Source of the DNA: Lasioglossum baleicum
Taxonomy: Eukaryota; Arthropoda; Insecta; Hymenoptera; Halictidae
Reading direction: 5' to 3'
Assembly: GCF_051020765.1 (NCBI RefSeq)
Contig: NC_134936.1
Coordinates: forward strand, 1,426,001 to 1,490,000
Length of the DNA: 64,000 nucleotides
Of this stretch, positions 1-11,248 are shown piece by piece. Positions within the stretch are counted from its first letter, which is position 1; the number at the start of each line of letters is the position of its first letter. A program made the position numbers and the translations under genes. The notes under the pieces were generated by a model that worked only from the letters and a program-made list of their open reading frames with translations, was not told the origin of the DNA and searched no databases.

Positions 1-388
1 GTTAAGTGTGGTGAAAATCATAGTTTTTCGCGACTTTTGGTCAGTTTCTGCTTAAAATCCACAGATTCTTACATCTTTCGATGCTTGTCATTTTTTTCTG
101 CCGGAAACGATTTCGATTAAATTTTCAGCATGTGTATAACTAACATACATCTACAAAACGCATATTTTAAATTTTCATTACAGGCTCTAATAAAAAAGTT
201 ATAAATGGCGCCTTTTTTTCTTTCTCATGTAATTCTTAGCAATTGCAATTTTTTCAAAATCTTTTTTGCATGTCATTTGGTAAATCGATTCTTGTAATTG
301 CTTAAAAAAAGTCAAGTCGTTTGATCCGATCATAAAAAAGTTATACTGTTTTAAAGTGCGTTCAAATAAATACTTTCGTGGTTCACTG
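1..388. mobile_element. Palindromic Tc1-type MITE, right part only
   Basis: The segment matches, in reverse complement, the left half of the complete element at 28589-29316, including the inner stretch that reads TTCGCGACTTTTGGTCAG here and the terminal part GCGTTCAAATA...TACTTTCGTGGTTCACTG. It ends at 388 and is followed by TA, the target duplication expected for Tc1/mariner elements. The left half lies outside the window. No coding capacity is visible. The family assignment is inferred from the TA site and from similar ends on transposase-bearing Tc1 relics in this window (for example 25840-25857). Confidence 0.75.
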
Positions 389-634
389 TATGTATATTTC
401 GCATTCCGGAGAACCCAATAACAAATCTGAACGTGACTCGTTTCGACGACATCTATGTTTCACTAAAGTTAAGATGTTGCCCTAATTCTGGACAGTCCAA
501 AAGTGATACCCAAATCTGAACAATTGAATTTTCATAGTAAAATCAGTAATTAAGAGATTCAATAATTGTATTATATATTCTCCCTCTCCCCCTCTCCCCC
601 TCTCCCTCCCTCCCTCCCTCCCTCCCTCCCGCTC

Positions 635-691
<57 letters not shown>

Positions 692-1429
692 AAGTTCATC
701 TGAAAACAGTATACAAAATAGTCTATTTACATGCGAATCATGTGCATTTATAGTTCGAACTTTTGTTAGAGAAAAAGATATAATTTAAGCCCTCAGACAA
801 AAAATAATTATCACGCATAATAATATTGATATTTTAAAATAAATTGGCAATCAAACTAAACGTAAATAATAATTATTAATCCAAATATTAGATGTCCAAG
901 ATTAGGACTGTTTTCAAATATAAGTACTCCATACTGGGACGCGATGACAGTAGCTGTCCCACTCTAAGCTTATATGCAGTGTGCTTACGCCTGAAGCCGG
1001 ACACGCGTTTGTGAATAAGATCAACGTATTGTTTGCAAATTATTTAACTAAATGTACGTATAAGTAGTCTTCTATTAGCTTGTATAACGTATGTAGAAAA
1101 TGTGTTCCGGCTGTGACGTTAATAATACTTAATTTTTATGTCATAAATCTATCAGTATTAATACCTAACCTCAAAAATTAATTATTCATGTCGATATAGT
1201 TCTTAAAAAAATGTTTTTTTCAGATTGTAAACTTCCTTCAAAAATTAAATTTGATAATGGCCATCACTAGAAACAAAACTTTTGATTCCAGTCGAAAAAA
1301 GTAATTAATAAGTATCATAAAAAAAAACAGATTAAAGTAAGAGAAAGCCAAAAGTGTACATATTGAATAAAAATAAAAAATCGAAGAGAAATCAAGAATC
1401 TGATTCTGTTGAATCCATCGTACAAGTAC
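389..1429. other. AT-rich non-coding stretch
   Basis: No open frame here resembles a protein. Apart from the pyrimidine microsatellite at 579-687 I see only AT-rich sequence. Confidence 0.6.
579..687. repeat. CT-rich microsatellite
   Basis: TCCCTC/CCTCCC units pass into a long uninterrupted (TC)n run ending near 687. The strand bias is complete: nearly all pyrimidine on the plus strand. Confidence 0.95.
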
Positions 1430-1535
1430 AAGCTCTCAATACAGTGTGGGCCAGTTTAAGATTCCAAAAAGCACGCATTTTTTTTCTACAATGAAAAATT
1501 TGAGTTAGATGTCCTGCTTTATCGAATTCACCCTG
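1430..1535. mobile_element. Truncated mariner-type MITE end
   Basis: The last bases (GTCCTGCTTTATCGAATTC followed by ACCCTG, then TA) match the right terminus of the long palindromic element at 32122-33213. Only about 45-100 bp of the family is recognisable; the left limit is not clear. Confidence 0.6.
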
Positions 1536-2064
1536 TATATTATGTATGTTATTTAATATAGTACAAACTAGTATGTGTAATACCAAAGATGACATGAAGT
1601 TTATAATAATGATAGAAAAAATTAAATAACTTTTTTATCGATTGCGGAAAGCATGTTGACAACATTGAAAATTCGTAATTGAGTGTATTCTTAACAATAA
1701 AACAACATAATTAATACGAAGTTTGATACACTTTGTTTCTTATGACCTCTTCAAGTCTTCTAGGCATACTTTCAAACAATTTATTTATGACATTTTCGTC
1801 AATACTATTCCAACCATTCAGTTGTGCTTGTTTAAAAACTGATTTATTATACCGAAATTTCTCACTTACACTTCGACCTGAGTGATCCCATAGGTGATGA
1901 ATTAAAGCGGTTTCCACAACCGGGGAGGCGCCAAAATTTTTGATAGAAAATTAATGTTCATACCATAATATCTAGAAATAAATAAACTTCATATCGTAAC
2001 GTCACAGTACAAATTCAGTGAAGTAATGTTTATTTTTATTTTTCTTACATTTTTATACATTCAT

Positions 2065-4652
2065 TTAAGCCCTATTAAAAAATTATCCGGAGCTGAAGAT
2101 TTTAAAAATGACGCCTTTGCAAACGCTCCGTTTCTGTTGGGCGAATCGTATGCAAAACAGTTGCGACAAATTCCGCTTGCTGATAATACAGTCGGAAGAA
2201 GAATCAATGATATATCTGAAGATATTTGCGATCAATTAGTTTCTCGGCTGCGTACTTCGAAATTCTCCGTTCAAGTAGATGAGGCAACTGATATAGCTAA
2301 AGATGCCCATTTAATTGCATGCGTTCGATATGTTGCGGAAAATAATATATTAGAAGATATATTATTTTGCAAACCCATTCCTGGAAAGACCACATCCATT
2401 GAGATATTTATTATAATAGACAGTTTTTTTGACGAAAACGACATAACGTGGAATAATTGCATTGGATTGTGCACCGACGGAGCTCACTCATTGTCCGGAC
2501 GCAAAGCAGGTCTTAAAGCATTGGTCGAAAAGAAAGCACCACATGCTATCTGGACGCACTGTATGCTTCACAGAGCAGCTTTAGTGTCAAAACATATGAG
2601 CGAGGAACTGAACAACATTTTTACGAAAGTTATAAAAATTATAAACTATATTAAGAACAGTCCTTTGAGAGCTAGGCTATTTGCAAAGCTGTTGATATGA
2701 GAGCTAATTATACCTCACTCCTGTATTATTGCGAAGTTCGCTGGCTATCTCGTGCAAAAGTGATTCAAAGGGTGTTTCAGCTCAAAGAAGAAATAGCAAC
2801 CGTACTCGAAGAAAACCACCATGAAAAGGCACATTTGTGGACGAACGATAATTTTATTGTTAAACTTGCCTATTGGTTGAAATTTTTGGAAAATTGAGCG
2901 GTTTAAATAAATCAATGCAGGGATCACAAATGCATCCCCTTGTTCAAAAAGACAAAGTAAAAGCTTTCATTAAAAAGCTGGAGTTATGGAAATCAAATTT
3001 ACAAAAGAATGAGTTGGAAATGTTTTCACTTTCAAAAGATTTCTGGGACACTGCCAATATTGAAGCGAGCAAAAATCTTTTTATCGAACACTTGGATGGT
3101 TCAGTGCTGTATTTTTCAAATGATTTCAAAGACCTTGATTTCTCAAAGGTTTTGTGCATATAGAATCCACTTATCGACAATCAAGAAGACCAATTTGAGC
3201 TGACAACCATCGAAAAGGAAAAATTGATAGAACTATCAAGCGACAGCTCACTGAAACAAAAGTTTCAAAATGAAACCATAATTCAATTTTGGGTGAATCT
3301 TATGTTAGTGGAGAATATGAATCTTTGTATCGCAAAGCAATGCATATGCTTCTACCGTTTGTAACGTCTTATTTATGCGAAACGAGCTTTTCGGCACTGG
3401 CTCCAATGAGAACCAAATATCGAACCAGGTTAATAGTCGAATAATTATTTAAATAAACATAAATTTTTTAAAAATACCACGTTTTTAAAACGGACTAAAA
3501 AGTATAAAATAATTTTTCCTAGCCCCGTACAGATTCCTAACCACGTACAGATGATCCTGAAAATTTGTGATTGTGAATTTTTAACATCTACGCAAATACT
3601 TGTAAGATTTAAAACGAAAAACGTGGGGCGCATGCAATAGATAATTGATGCATGAATAGTTCACCTAAATTACTAAAAATTTTATTGCTTCGCAAATGAT
3701 ATGAACTGTTGTGTGAGATTTCTCAACGGCTTCTACTCTCTACACTCCTTACTATTATCTTGCGCCCCACGTTTTTCGTTTTAAATCTTACAAGTATTTG
3801 CGTAGATGTTAAAAATTCACAATCACAAATTTTCAGGATCATCTGTACGTGGTTAGGAATCTGTACGGGGCTAGGAAAAATTATTTTATACTTTTTAGTC
3901 CGTTTTAAAAACGTGGTATTTTTAAAAAATTTATTTTTATTTAAATAATTATTTTCTGCTTTTTAGTCTTGTATGTGTGAAATTTTACAATCGATTTTGA
4001 ACATTTTGATGAGATTATAACAGAGACATGTAGTAAATTTCAGACGGTATTGCGACGCGTCATATCGAAAACGAACGCCGTGGTAAAATGTCAAAGATAA
4101 AGGTTCGACCGAAAATCTCGGTGTAACTGTCCCTTCGATTGGTAAACAAACATTATAGGATAATAATACGTAGTAACTTTGTAAAGACCGCACGGAGCTC
4201 AAACGCACACTCACACACACGAACGCACACTGAGCTCCTTCGGTGCGAATCGGGTCAGTGGAGTGGGGATGAGTTAGAGAGGGAACGGGTAGTGGAGTAG
4301 GGAGCGCTGTCGCGTGGCGTGGCGGTCGCTGAACGCGATGACGTAGGTTTCGCGGGGGGGTGAACAGGTAAATGTTTAATTGTTATATCTCCGAAACGGA
4401 TAGACTTTTTAATAATTTTTTTTTGAATAATGCATTGTCATCCAGTTCTGTGCCATGTAACCGATTTCAAGTCTCTAGCTCATCAGGAAGTTAGTTTAAA
4501 ATCAATTGCAAAATTTGCCACCGAACAAACAGACAAACAAACAAGAAAGCGAGCTAATAAAAACGTGGTAAAAAGAGTTACGAGTGGCACTCTCCACATT
4601 GCCCCCAAGATTTGATAAACTTTGTGCCAATAAACGACAACACTCGCATTAA
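2065..4652 (+). pseudogene. hAT transposase (ZBED5/FAM200-like type), frameshifted and interrupted
   Basis: The readable protein begins around KKLSGAEDFKNDAF and shows hAT landmarks in order: NTVGRRINDIS, the first catalytic block QVDEATDIA, the second block GLCTDGAHSLSG, THCMLHRAAL and, after a frameshift near 2697, CEVRWLSRAKV. Further frames (2873-3163, then to 3441) carry the C-terminal block PFVTSYLCETSFSAL followed by RTKYRTRL. The dimerisation tail resumes after the inserted foldback at 4570: KELRVALSTLPPRFDKLCAN, then KRQHSH and a stop at 4652. At least two frameshifts and a 1.1-kb insertion make it non-functional. Homologues in other genomes include domesticated genes, but nothing here suggests domestication. 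Confidence 0.85.
3442..4569. mobile_element. CCACG foldback element, copy A, nested in hAT
   Basis: This insertion splits the hAT coding sequence between the codons for RLIVE and KELRV. It opens with CCACGTTTTTA (3478) and closes with TAAAAACGTGG (to 4568). Bases 3450-3945 form a near-perfect palindrome of about 490 bp, so its two arms encode the same shadow peptide on both strands. A single-copy tail follows (about 3950-4569) that contains TGAGCTCCTTCGGTGCGAA and GTCATCCAGTTCTG, both shared with the copy at 44597-45308. No protein is encoded. The superfamily is not recognised. Confidence 0.7.
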
Positions 4653-5250
4653 ATTTTGATGCATTAGATGTAGTTTATTTAGTAATGTAATATAAAAATA
4701 AATATGCATGTTCCTATTGTTATGGCAAAATCTTGTTATTATTCTGTTAATTGTAGTTTCAGTATTTTAAAAAATGTCTATATTATTATATCGATTAGAA
4801 GGTAGGGAGGCGCGGAAAAAAATTTTTTTTAGGGGGGCATAGTAGCATAAAGGTTGGAAACCGCTGAATTAAATTCACATCGGGACTTGGAGAGGGCCAT
4901 GGTAACAATTGAATATCATTTTCACTGAAATATTTCGTCGCTAGTTTGCATTTATGTTTAGGATCGTAATCTTGCTGGAAGATATAATCACCGTTGATGT
5001 TCATTTTTATTATTGAATCTTGTAAATTTTGTTGCAAAATATTTACATACCCTGCTATTGTTAATATCCCGTCTATAAAATATAAATTGTCAACACCATT
5101 TGTAGAAAAACAACCCCAAACCCATACTGATCCTCCACCATGCTTTGCTATAGGCAAAGTTGATTTAAAGCATTCACCTTGGTTTCTCCACATACATATT
5201 TTGTTTAAAAACAAATCACCAGATTTCTGGAAGAAGGATATATTTAGCGA

Positions 5251-5945
5251 CTAGTCAAAATTTGAACTTTGATGTTCTAATAGAAGAAAATGTCGAAATC
5301 GATATGAGGAGTTTGATTGTTGAGCCATGAACAGCTAGCGCGTCGATCTGTCCCACTGCGCACTGTGCGACGCGGCGGACCGCAAATTTTTGACCAAGCG
5401 ACATTCCGACCGCTATGCACGGTCAACGTTGCACCGACATTGAACCAGTGCAATGCTGCAATGCAGGTGGACCAGCCGGCGCAGCTGAAAGATGCGTAGG
5501 CAGTCGGAGGCCGGAGTCGCTGTCTACCGCAAATCTCTCGCGGCTCCCACAGATGTTATTGTCCGCACAAGATGTCTGCGATTCCGTCTCCCTTTTGTAA
5601 CCCACCATCACCGAGACGGCCGCACGCAACAAATCATCTCGCGCGCACGGAAAAGAAGGAGAAACAAGAAGAAGTGACTCGGGGACCGACTCGTACGGGG
5701 ACAACGGGGACAGTCGAATAGGAGGAGACAGGTCATTTCGAAACTCTTTGTGCCCAGCTCGTGGACGCCGATTCTTTCCCCGACGGTGAATAATTCCTCG
5801 TGATAAATGGAAACGGGATCGTCCGGACTGGCTGTCGATAGACCGTGCTCTTTCCTTTAATCCGCTTCTTCTAATGTGTTACAGATGACGAACAGATGTT
5901 CAAGATCATGACACCGGAATCTAGAATCGCAGTATTTAATTTCAG
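5251..5945. other. CpG-rich single-copy stretch, no gene recognised
   Basis: From about 5330 the sequence becomes GC-rich, unlike the repeats on either side. Several short overlapping open frames occur on both strands, but none resembles a known protein and none has convincing splice signals. It may be regulatory or intronic host DNA. Confidence 0.45.
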
Positions 5946-6280
5946 TAATTAATATTACATATATAGACTGAAAGGAACATAACAACATAGTACGTACCTT
6001 TTTGAGAGACAAGAACATGAGTGGTACCAGCTCAAAACTACAAGGCAGTTCAGGCGGAGATGCAAACAGCGGGTTCCTGAACTACCCTTCGTCGGGCATA
6101 TTGGTTGAATGGGAGGATAGGGCCCAAGGGCCCTGGATGAGTGGTAGGTTTTAGTGGGTATGGGGGGAACCGAACCGAACATCTATTCCCTCGAGTCCCA
6201 CACTACCCCCCTACGGGGGTGTACCTAAATGTACTTTTCGACTCATCCTTAAAATAGAAAAAAAACCTGGTCCATGATCA
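5946..6280 (+). mobile_element. Possible 3' end of an R1-like non-LTR retrotransposon
   Basis: The stretch contains GGTTCCTGAACTACCCTTCG, GGTTTTAGTGGGTATGG and TCCCACACTACCCCCCTACG followed by a short A-rich tail. This layout resembles 3' regions of R1-clade elements as I remember them; no reverse transcriptase is present. The call rests on resemblance only and needs a repeat-library comparison. Confidence 0.35.
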
Positions 6281-6884
6281 TCTCTGGTAAGAACCGTCCC
6301 AGACAAGGGCACAGAACCACCCTACATAAATCCACATAGCTGTTTAGTTAAAATCTAACCATACGCATGACCAACTGGACCATGACAAAACACGAATGTG
6401 ACCCAGAGGTACTGACAAGTACCACCCGTCATTTCAGGGGTGTACAAGCCCTTGCATTTCTGCTCTCCAGTATCAGTTCGTCGCAATTTTTCGAAAGTTT
6501 ACAATTGCAGGATATGAATTGAGAGGTTGACGACAGCGATCGCCCTCTCGTCCAAGAGATCATTTCTCGCTATTGCAGATTGGTGCTCCAGTAAACGTGT
6601 GTCTTTTGAACTGGCGTAAATTCATGACTTCAGTTGCGTGATTCAGCTACACTTTTCCTCCCCTAAGCGCAAGAAGTTAGAAAAAGTGCTCGAGTTGTAT
6701 AACGCATCCGAACTCGTATGCGAACAAAATTGACGCACGGTATGTACAAGGTTGGCCACCCCTGCACTACCGTATTAGTCACGTGACATTGTGACACATG
6801 CACGACAAAGACGAAATCTTAGACTTAGAACATATACATATACTTATAGACCCGGTATTGGTATAGGATATGCATAGGACGTAG
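6281..6884. other. Stretch without recognised feature
   Basis: No coding or repeat structure was identified. Confidence 0.4.
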
Positions 6885-8860
6885 TGTTACAGGATAACGA
6901 AATATCTGGTACTTACAAGTCACGTCACAAGATAATTCAAAATGGTGGGTAACGATATAAAAGGAAGGTATGCAAGTATTGCATAAAGAATTGTAAGGAA
7001 TGACAAAATCGTCTTTTTTGGAACAGGGTGGTTCTCCCTATTGGGGGGAGGCGGAACTCACCTCCGCCCATCCAACCCCCACCATTAACGCTCTGATTCG
7101 CACAATAACGTGTGTGTTCACATCCGTAACACAAGAACACTTATCGTGTACTCTTAGAAAGACCAAGGTTCAAAAGTTCAAAGTGAAGGTTCAGAAGAAA
7201 CGTTCAGAAGAAAAGTTTATAGAAATGTTCAGAAGAGAAGTTCACATCACAGTTCACTTTACAGTTCACTTTACAGTTTAAATTCAAATCAAAAGTTAAT
7301 ACTGTTCTAATGGAATCTTCGTAACGTTCTACAATTCAATATGCTAGTGTAAGGTTCGTACGATTCTCTTCCAAGGATCTTAAAGTTCTGAGTCCTATTT
7401 CTCCTGCAATTCCCTACCAAAGCTCGGAAAAAGATAATTTCTTTGGTAGTGTGACGTCGTCTGACGTTGGATCTGGAGCTTCCCCAGCTGACCCCCCCCC
7501 CCATACCCAACGCATCGTCAGCAGCATCCGCGTTTCGCCGCGTTGTCGCCGGAAAAATTCGCACCCCCCAAGGGGTAAGGTGTAACGTCGTACCGACGTG
7601 TTGCGTTGGATTTGCTCGAATGAGCAAATCCTCGTCGTTCATATATATATGTAAGGGTATATACATATATCTCCTTCATAAAGTTCAAACCGAAAATCGC
7701 GGTTAAAATCTGTATACGATGATATGTATATATATGTATCTTACGTGTATATATATTGTATATACATATCCCCGCGAGCGCGAACGTAGGGAATCGGAAA
7801 AGACGCGATAGCCACCGGTACAAGCGAACGCCGGCATGGCAACCGCGAGTACAGGTGTACGTACATCTAAACCGTTGTCCTGTTCGAACAACGAAAAGTA
7901 TACATTCGGCAATAACATATTCGTCCGTACCTCGTACGATCGAGACAAAGAACTTCACGGTTCACCGAATCCCTATGGTCCGCGCTCCTATTATAAATAA
8001 GGCGGAATCGCGCGAATCGCCCTCTTCTAGTTCCGAATTTCATACAGTTCAGACTCTCTTCTAGTTCGGATCTCTTCCAGTTTCGGAATCCTTACTATTC
8101 AGTTCTCTTGCGTCTTCAATCAAGTTCAGTTCAGTTCAGTCTTTTCTCGCGTTTTCGGACTCTATTTCTGATCGTTCACGATACTCAGGTCGTATTGCTC
8201 CTTACCATTTCTACTATTTCATTATATTTATACATCATTTGGTTCTAAATTATTATTCGAGTCTGCTCGTAGATTATTATTACACATTTACAGATACTAT
8301 TCTGGGTTATTTGTTGTACGAGGTTACTCGTAAACCATTACCGTTATTTTATTTGTACGAGCTTGCTCGCATTATCATTCAAATTTATAATTATTATTTT
8401 GTGCTATCTCATTAATCACTATTTCTGTGCTATTTTGCTTGTACGAGCTCGCTCGTGAATCATTGATTAATTATTATTCAGTGCCATTTTGTTTTGTACG
8501 AGCTCGCTAGCACTTTTATTATAAATTTATAATTACTATTCTGTGCTATATCTTTTGTCCGAGTTTGCTCCCATCTTTCTTTACATATATTGTTGTACAT
8601 CTATTTTTGGCAATTATATTCTGTTCTTCTAAATCTATTCTTTCCAATTTCATTTAGCATTCTCCTTGGTTCTTCATATCATCTATGCCACATCGCGCCG
8701 ATTGGAGTTACCGCTATCATTAAAAGTGCTGTTCCCAGTGACCGGTTGTAGTGATCGCGAAAGTGTGTGTGCGTGTGGTGTTTCATCGGGTTGTTCGAAT
8801 TCGATCTATTCCTCAAATTCCTCAGACTCCCTATATTCGTTCCTCTAACCCTAAAATTGG
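6885..8860 (+). promoter_or_regulatory. Promoter-like, possibly solo-LTR region
   Basis: The region starts near TGTTACAGGATAACG, carries degenerate GTTCA repeats (7160-7260 and 8045-8145), AT-dinucleotide runs (7640-7770) and a strong TATA box (TATTATAAATAA, 7989-8000), about 40 bp upstream of an initiator-like CATACAGTTCAGACTC stretch. It then continues into the array at 8258-8570. A purine-rich run (AAAAGGGGGATAAAAGGGGG, 8897) follows. A large LTR would explain U3, TATA and downstream R/U5, but no matching second copy, clear TG...CA ends or target duplication was found. A host core promoter is the alternative. Confidence 0.3.
8258..8570. repeat. Six spaced copies of a palindromic ACGAGCTCGCTCGT motif
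   Basis: Motif copies start near 8258, 8314, 8353, 8439, 8494 and 8554. The best copies read TTGTACGAGCTCGCTCGT; others differ by one to four bases. They are separated by AT-rich DNA that itself recurs (ATTATTATTCAGTGCTAT-like), so the array probably arose by tandem duplication of units of about 40-85 bp. Confidence 0.7.
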
Positions 8861-9569
8861 TGTTTCAATCGTGTACGTCTGAGCCCAGAGGGTGCTAAAA
8901 GGGGGATAAAAGGGGGACCAATCACCAGTTCGGAGCGTAATCTAAAATCTATGGAACGTCTATCAAATGCGCGATTTCATTTCTCACGCAAGCCTCGTAA
9001 GACAAAGATCCCTTGTTCAAATATTTATCCCCAAAACTGATGTCGCCTTTCCGCTGAGTGTGGCCTGCGATGCGTCAATTGTCATTGACTGGGGTACGGC
9101 TGATTCGCTTTCCTGATACGAAACAAGACACTTAACTTTTAACCGTACCCAAGTCTGTAACTAATTCTAGGGGCCAAGCATGCCAATAAATAACTCGATA
9201 ATGACAATATTCCACTCGATCGCAGCATGAACCCAGACACGATGTCTAGACAATTCTAGATAATGAGCCGCGGTAAAAGATTGACTGGTCCTGAAATATT
9301 AACAATTCAAAATTTGCTGAATGAAAATTGTTCCATAGCTAAAATTGCGAAACTGTTGAATCGTATATAGTTGTAAGTTATTTACAAATTCTTACAAAAT
9401 GTAGACGAATATGGAAAAAAGCGCAGGTCGTCCAAGAGTGACAACTAATAGTCAACAGTATATGCAATTTTAAGAACTGCATAAAATTCTGCTGCTACTG
9501 CAAGAGAAATTTCAGTAGAAGCTGGAGTAAATACTACGATACTCAAGGGGGAAGTATATCCTCAGATAC

Positions 9570-9689
9570 ATAATGAACAATCAAAATTTGCGACGCAAGG
9601 AAGGAGAGCATATGGGAAAGAAAGAGACATAGTTCATAGCATTTCCCATACGCTCTCCTTCTTTGCGTCGCAAATTTATTGTTCATTAT
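9570..9689. repeat. Hairpin (inverted repeat) in a Tc1 relic
   Basis: The 49-50 bp arms beginning ATAATGAACAAT and ending ATTGTTCATTAT are almost perfectly complementary around a loop of about 20 bases. It may be a very short MITE or a recombination product. Confidence 0.8.
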
Positions 9690-10339
9690 TTTTGCCAATG
9701 TTCTATGATTTTCTATGATTCTATCATTGAAACAATTGCTTGTGATAGATAAAATATGATATAAATATTCTTGATTCAATTTTGTCTAAATGTCTTGCAA
9801 ATACTGCATTGAGAGTTGTTCCTGATCTTGTTGTCGCTTCATTAGGATTATTTACCATTTCCAATCTTAATTTACATCTAAACATTACTAGACTGCAAGA
9901 AGTTTTACTTCTGCCGCGCGTGGTTTTCCACGCGTGTTTTTTTTACTTACCTGACACCTGCCAAATTTTTCAAGTTAGTTTAGGACAAGGGTTAGGATAA
10001 TTGTTTATAAATCTTTCAGTCGGAACAAAATCCGATGAGAAACTATCTATAGGAATTATAGGAATTATAGGAAACTATAGGAATTATCCAATTGCCAATG
10101 TTCACAAATTAACTCTGTTTAATTGGTTATTAACAATTGTTGCGCGGGCTGATTGTTTCGGAAGTTCCCATAATGCGTACGACAAGGAGGGTCGAACTGT
10201 GCGACAAGGACAGACATACATAACATACCACTTCTCCAAAATTTCTTAATAACTAACAATTTAAGTATCAAATCTGCATAAAACTGAAATAGAAATGTAT
10301 CCAAAGCTTCATTTTACATTCTACAATCTTAAAAGTTCG

Positions 10340-10512
10340 CCAATGAAGTCTTTAAAGTTAGTAAATTAATTATGAAAATGTTACTTGTCAAACTATTTGA
10401 GGTTATTCGCGAAATTTCGTCACTTCCCTAACGCTCGACCGCGTCACTTCCGTATCGCTAGAACATTGTAGCCCCTCAGCAAAGAAGTTTCACTTCAAAA
10501 ATTTTATGCAGT
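10340..10512 (-). repeat. Dispersed repeat, second copy at 55425-55592
   Basis: Reverse complement of 55425-55592, with shared blocks CGCGAAATTTCGTCACTTCC, AATGTTACTTGTCAAACTAT and a GAAGTGAAACTT end. No coding content; class unknown. Confidence 0.7.
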
Positions 10513-11216
10513 CAACAATTCGGTGATGGTGGAGTAATGGTGTGGGCGGGAATTGGGTACTATGGAAATACGGAAATTAAGTTTATAAGTGGGAAACTGA
10601 AAAGTGCAAAGTACATTAGTTTAATCGACGAACCATTCAAGAGACATGCTGTAAAAATTTCGGGCACAAACTTTATTTATCAGCAAGGTAATGCAAGTGT
10701 TTATACCGCGAAGATTGTAAAAGAATATTTTACACGGGAAAATATTTAAATTTTGGAGTGACCAGAGCCAGGTCTCCAGATTTAAATATTACAGAAAATT
10801 GCTGGGCTCATTTAGCCAAATCGGTACATGGTGGCGGAAGACAATTCCGAACCTTGGACAAATTAAAAACCTGTATTGAACGATACTGGGTATCGTTAAG
10901 CACAAAAGGTGGTTAAAAATTATATAAATCTATACTGAAACGTTCATTTCAAGTTATAGAAACAAAAGGCAGAGTTACAAAGTATTAAGACATTATTTTT
11001 TTACACATATGTATACTTTATTTGTTAGTTATTTTACGAAATGTCTGCTATCTTTTTGATGCACCGATTTTTCGTTTAATGTTACATATTTTCTAATAAA
11101 ATTGTTTCTTCTCGTAATAAATGCATAGATATTGAAATAATGTTTTATTCTTATTACCCAGTACCAGGTCACAAACGATGTAATGTACTACTTGAAAAGC
11201 TAGAAAACCATTTATC

Positions 11217-11248
11217 TGTATAATGTGTTATCTTCTTGTCGCGGAGTG
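11217..11248. repeat. Right terminal repeat of the 9.3-11.2 kb Tc1 element
   Basis: GTGTTATCTTCTTGTCGCGG followed by AGTG and TA. An inverted, truncated copy (ACTCCGCGACGAAAAGATAG) lies at 47475-47510, so this is a terminus shared by more than one element. The left terminus upstream of 9263 was not found. Confidence 0.6.

Larger units (their letters stand above)
1907..4865 (+). mobile_element. hAT transposon inserted in a Tc1 relic
   Basis: The ends are inverted: GCGGTTTCC at 1907 and GGAAACCGCT at 4865, both followed inward by a GAGGCGC-type motif on the corresponding strand. An 8-bp direct repeat GAATTAAA (1899-1906 and 4866-4873) flanks the element, the size expected for hAT. The inside holds a plus-strand hAT transposase relic (2065-4652) that is itself interrupted by a foldback element (3442-4569). 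A 3'-end fragment of the same family lies at 43768-44090. Confidence 0.85.
1711..5250 (-). pseudogene. Tc1-like transposase relic split by a hAT insertion
   Basis: Two minus-strand fragments belong to one Tc1/mariner transposase. The upstream part (4867-5250) shows GGGSVWVWGCF, the second catalytic block FQQDYDPKHKCK and the start of the SPDVNLI block. The downstream part (1711-1898) continues with HLWDHSGRSV, then NGWNSIDENVINKLFESMPRR and ends in a VYQTSY-type C-terminus, as Tc1 proteins do. The hAT element 1907-4865 sits inside the codons of the NPIENLW-type motif and is flanked by GAATTAAA on both sides. The N-terminal DNA-binding part is missing beyond about 5250 and the terminal repeats were not found, so the copy is dead. 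Transposition by this family is cut-and-paste at TA sites. Confidence 0.85.
9263..10988 (+). pseudogene. Tc1/Tc3-like transposase relic with internal insertions
   Basis: The N-terminus is intact at 9263: MSRGKRLTGPEILTIQNLLN, then NCSIAKIAKLLNR, a helix-turn-helix start typical of Tc1-like transposases. Further on GRPRVTT and ATAREISVEAGV-like text is readable with frameshifts up to about 9549. About 960 bp of unrelated sequence intervenes (hairpin 9570-9689, repeat 10340-10512). The catalytic region resumes at 10520 with GGVMVWAGIGYYG, FIYQQGNASVYTAK and SPDLNITENCWAHL, and ends in KGRVTKY with a stop at 10986-10988. Stops and frameshifts make it inactive. The right terminal repeat is at 11217-11248. 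Confidence 0.85.

Noticed and set aside
3445..3948. Two open frames on opposite strands encoding the same peptide
   Set aside because: They are mirror readings of the palindromic arms of foldback copy A, not genes.
5355..5372. CACTGTG followed by CGACG, a possible Transib right end
   Set aside because: No nonamer at 22-23 bp inside and no partner left end; one short word is not enough.
7307..7958. Several overlapping open frames of 79-146 codons
   Set aside because: They run through AT-dinucleotide runs and a poly-C stretch, differ by strand and show no protein features.
8258..8570. Regularly spaced repeats considered as a CRISPR array
   Set aside because: Copies are imperfect and unevenly spaced, the spacers are related AT-rich DNA, and the genome is eukaryotic.
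8897..8917. Purine run resembling a polypurine tract
   Set aside because: No LTR start follows it directly and no internal retroelement coding sequence precedes it.
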